Shown here: positions 63,842-64,000 of the stretch, piece after piece
How positions within the stretch are numbered: position 1 is the stretch's first letter
How the letters are laid out: every line of letters starts with the position of its first letter
Origin: Alphaproteobacteria bacterium
GTDB lineage: Bacteria; Pseudomonadota; Alphaproteobacteria; Rickettsiales; SXRF01
DNA: 64,000 nt
Reading direction: 5' to 3'
Assembly: GCA_025360605.1 (NCBI GenBank)
Contig: JANYBV010000018.1
Location: forward strand, 62,001-126,000
The notes under the pieces: generated by a model
What the model was told of the DNA's origin: nothing
The model's input: the letters and a program-made list of their open reading frames with translations, nothing else
Database searches by the model: none
Program-made: the position numbers and the translations under genes

Positions 63842-64000
63842 TCAATCCCACGTTCCGCGGTTCATGTCGTCTTGTACCTGTTGTTGCAGAGCCCTGTCTA
63901 CAATGTCGACAGGTTTATGGAATTCTGCAGCCATGGCGGTAATCTTCCTGCATAGTAAATTGCTCCTGAGTTGGGGATCAGGGCATTCAATGCCAAGTTT
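63842..64000 (-). CDS. 3' end of an unknown gene
   Basis: Reading the minus strand, a frame open to the window edge ends at TGA (63842-63844) and gives 52 residues ('LGIECPDPQLRSNLLCRKIT', then 'MAAEFHKPVDIVDRALQQQ' and 'DDMNRGTWD'). The start lies outside the window. It is convergent with trpS, 4 bases from its stop. I recognise no family. Confidence 0.5.
   Translation of the reverse strand, partial: KLGIECPDPQLRSNLLCRKITAMAAEFHKPVDIVDRALQQQVQDDMNRGTWD

Overview
The window is a gene-dense stretch (about 52% GC by eye) from an alphaproteobacterium. The main evidence is the type IV secretion genes, which are split in the way known from Rickettsiales (rvh): virB8-virB9 form one unit (24226-25778), and virB3-virB4-virB6-virB6-virB6 plus a tiny virB7-like lipoprotein gene form another (53762-61585). 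GapR (DUF2312), a type I cytochrome c maturation operon, class II DAHP synthase and a yajC-secD block also fit alphaproteobacteria. The metabolic repertoire is larger than that of obligate intracellular Rickettsiales: arginine, pyrimidine, aromatic amino acid, serine, NAD, haem and polyhydroxybutyrate precursor genes, an ammonium transporter and a chemoreceptor-like protein. A deep-branching, free-living or epibiotic relative is therefore plausible, but the genus cannot be fixed from this window.

Layout. 1-5.3 kb: amtB (cut by the window edge), a soluble chemoreceptor-like protein, argG, malonyl-CoA decarboxylase. 5.3-11.2 kb: hfq-hflX, a ModA-like binding protein, tsaD, hemC, a TPR lipoprotein with a small partner gene. 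11.3-16.2 kb: a pyrimidine operon (pyrB, a membrane glycosyltransferase-like gene, pyrC, pyrF, a DUF1905 gene). 16.2-20 kb: gapR, class II DAHP synthase, pheA, an acyltransferase. 20-24 kb: ccmDEFGHI, tightly overlapped, without ccmABC. 24.2-28 kb: virB8-virB9, gpsA, nadA. 28.1-28.5 kb: a very acidic orphan gene with unusual codon use. 28.6-36.6 kb: two glycosyltransferase-type genes, a hydrolase, serC-serA, a glutathione transferase. 36.6-41 kb: phaB-phaA, ugd, galU. 41-46 kb: rpmG-yajC-secD without secF, an Mth938-like gene, sodB, a shortened phytoene-synthase-like gene. 46-53.4 kb: hisN-like phosphatase, Nudix, a YyaL-DsbD-like fusion, rpsU, a hydrolase-PAP2-dadA operon. 53.7-61.6 kb: the second T4SS cluster. 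61.6-64 kb: hemB, trpS with an AT-rich in-frame insertion, and the 3' end of an unknown gene.

The observations most worth following are: the T4SS cluster with its annotation-sized-out VirB7-like lipoprotein and low-complexity VirB6 tail; the acidic orphan gene with palindrome and direct repeats upstream; the AT-rich insertion in trpS; the apparent absence of secF where its neighbours predict it; sodB with two usable starts, one giving a Tat signal; and the soluble chemoreceptor with its sensor placed after the signalling tip.

All assignments come from reading the sequence and recalled family features; no database search was run. Start codons were moved where an internal start with a better ribosome binding site or family-like N-terminus was visible.
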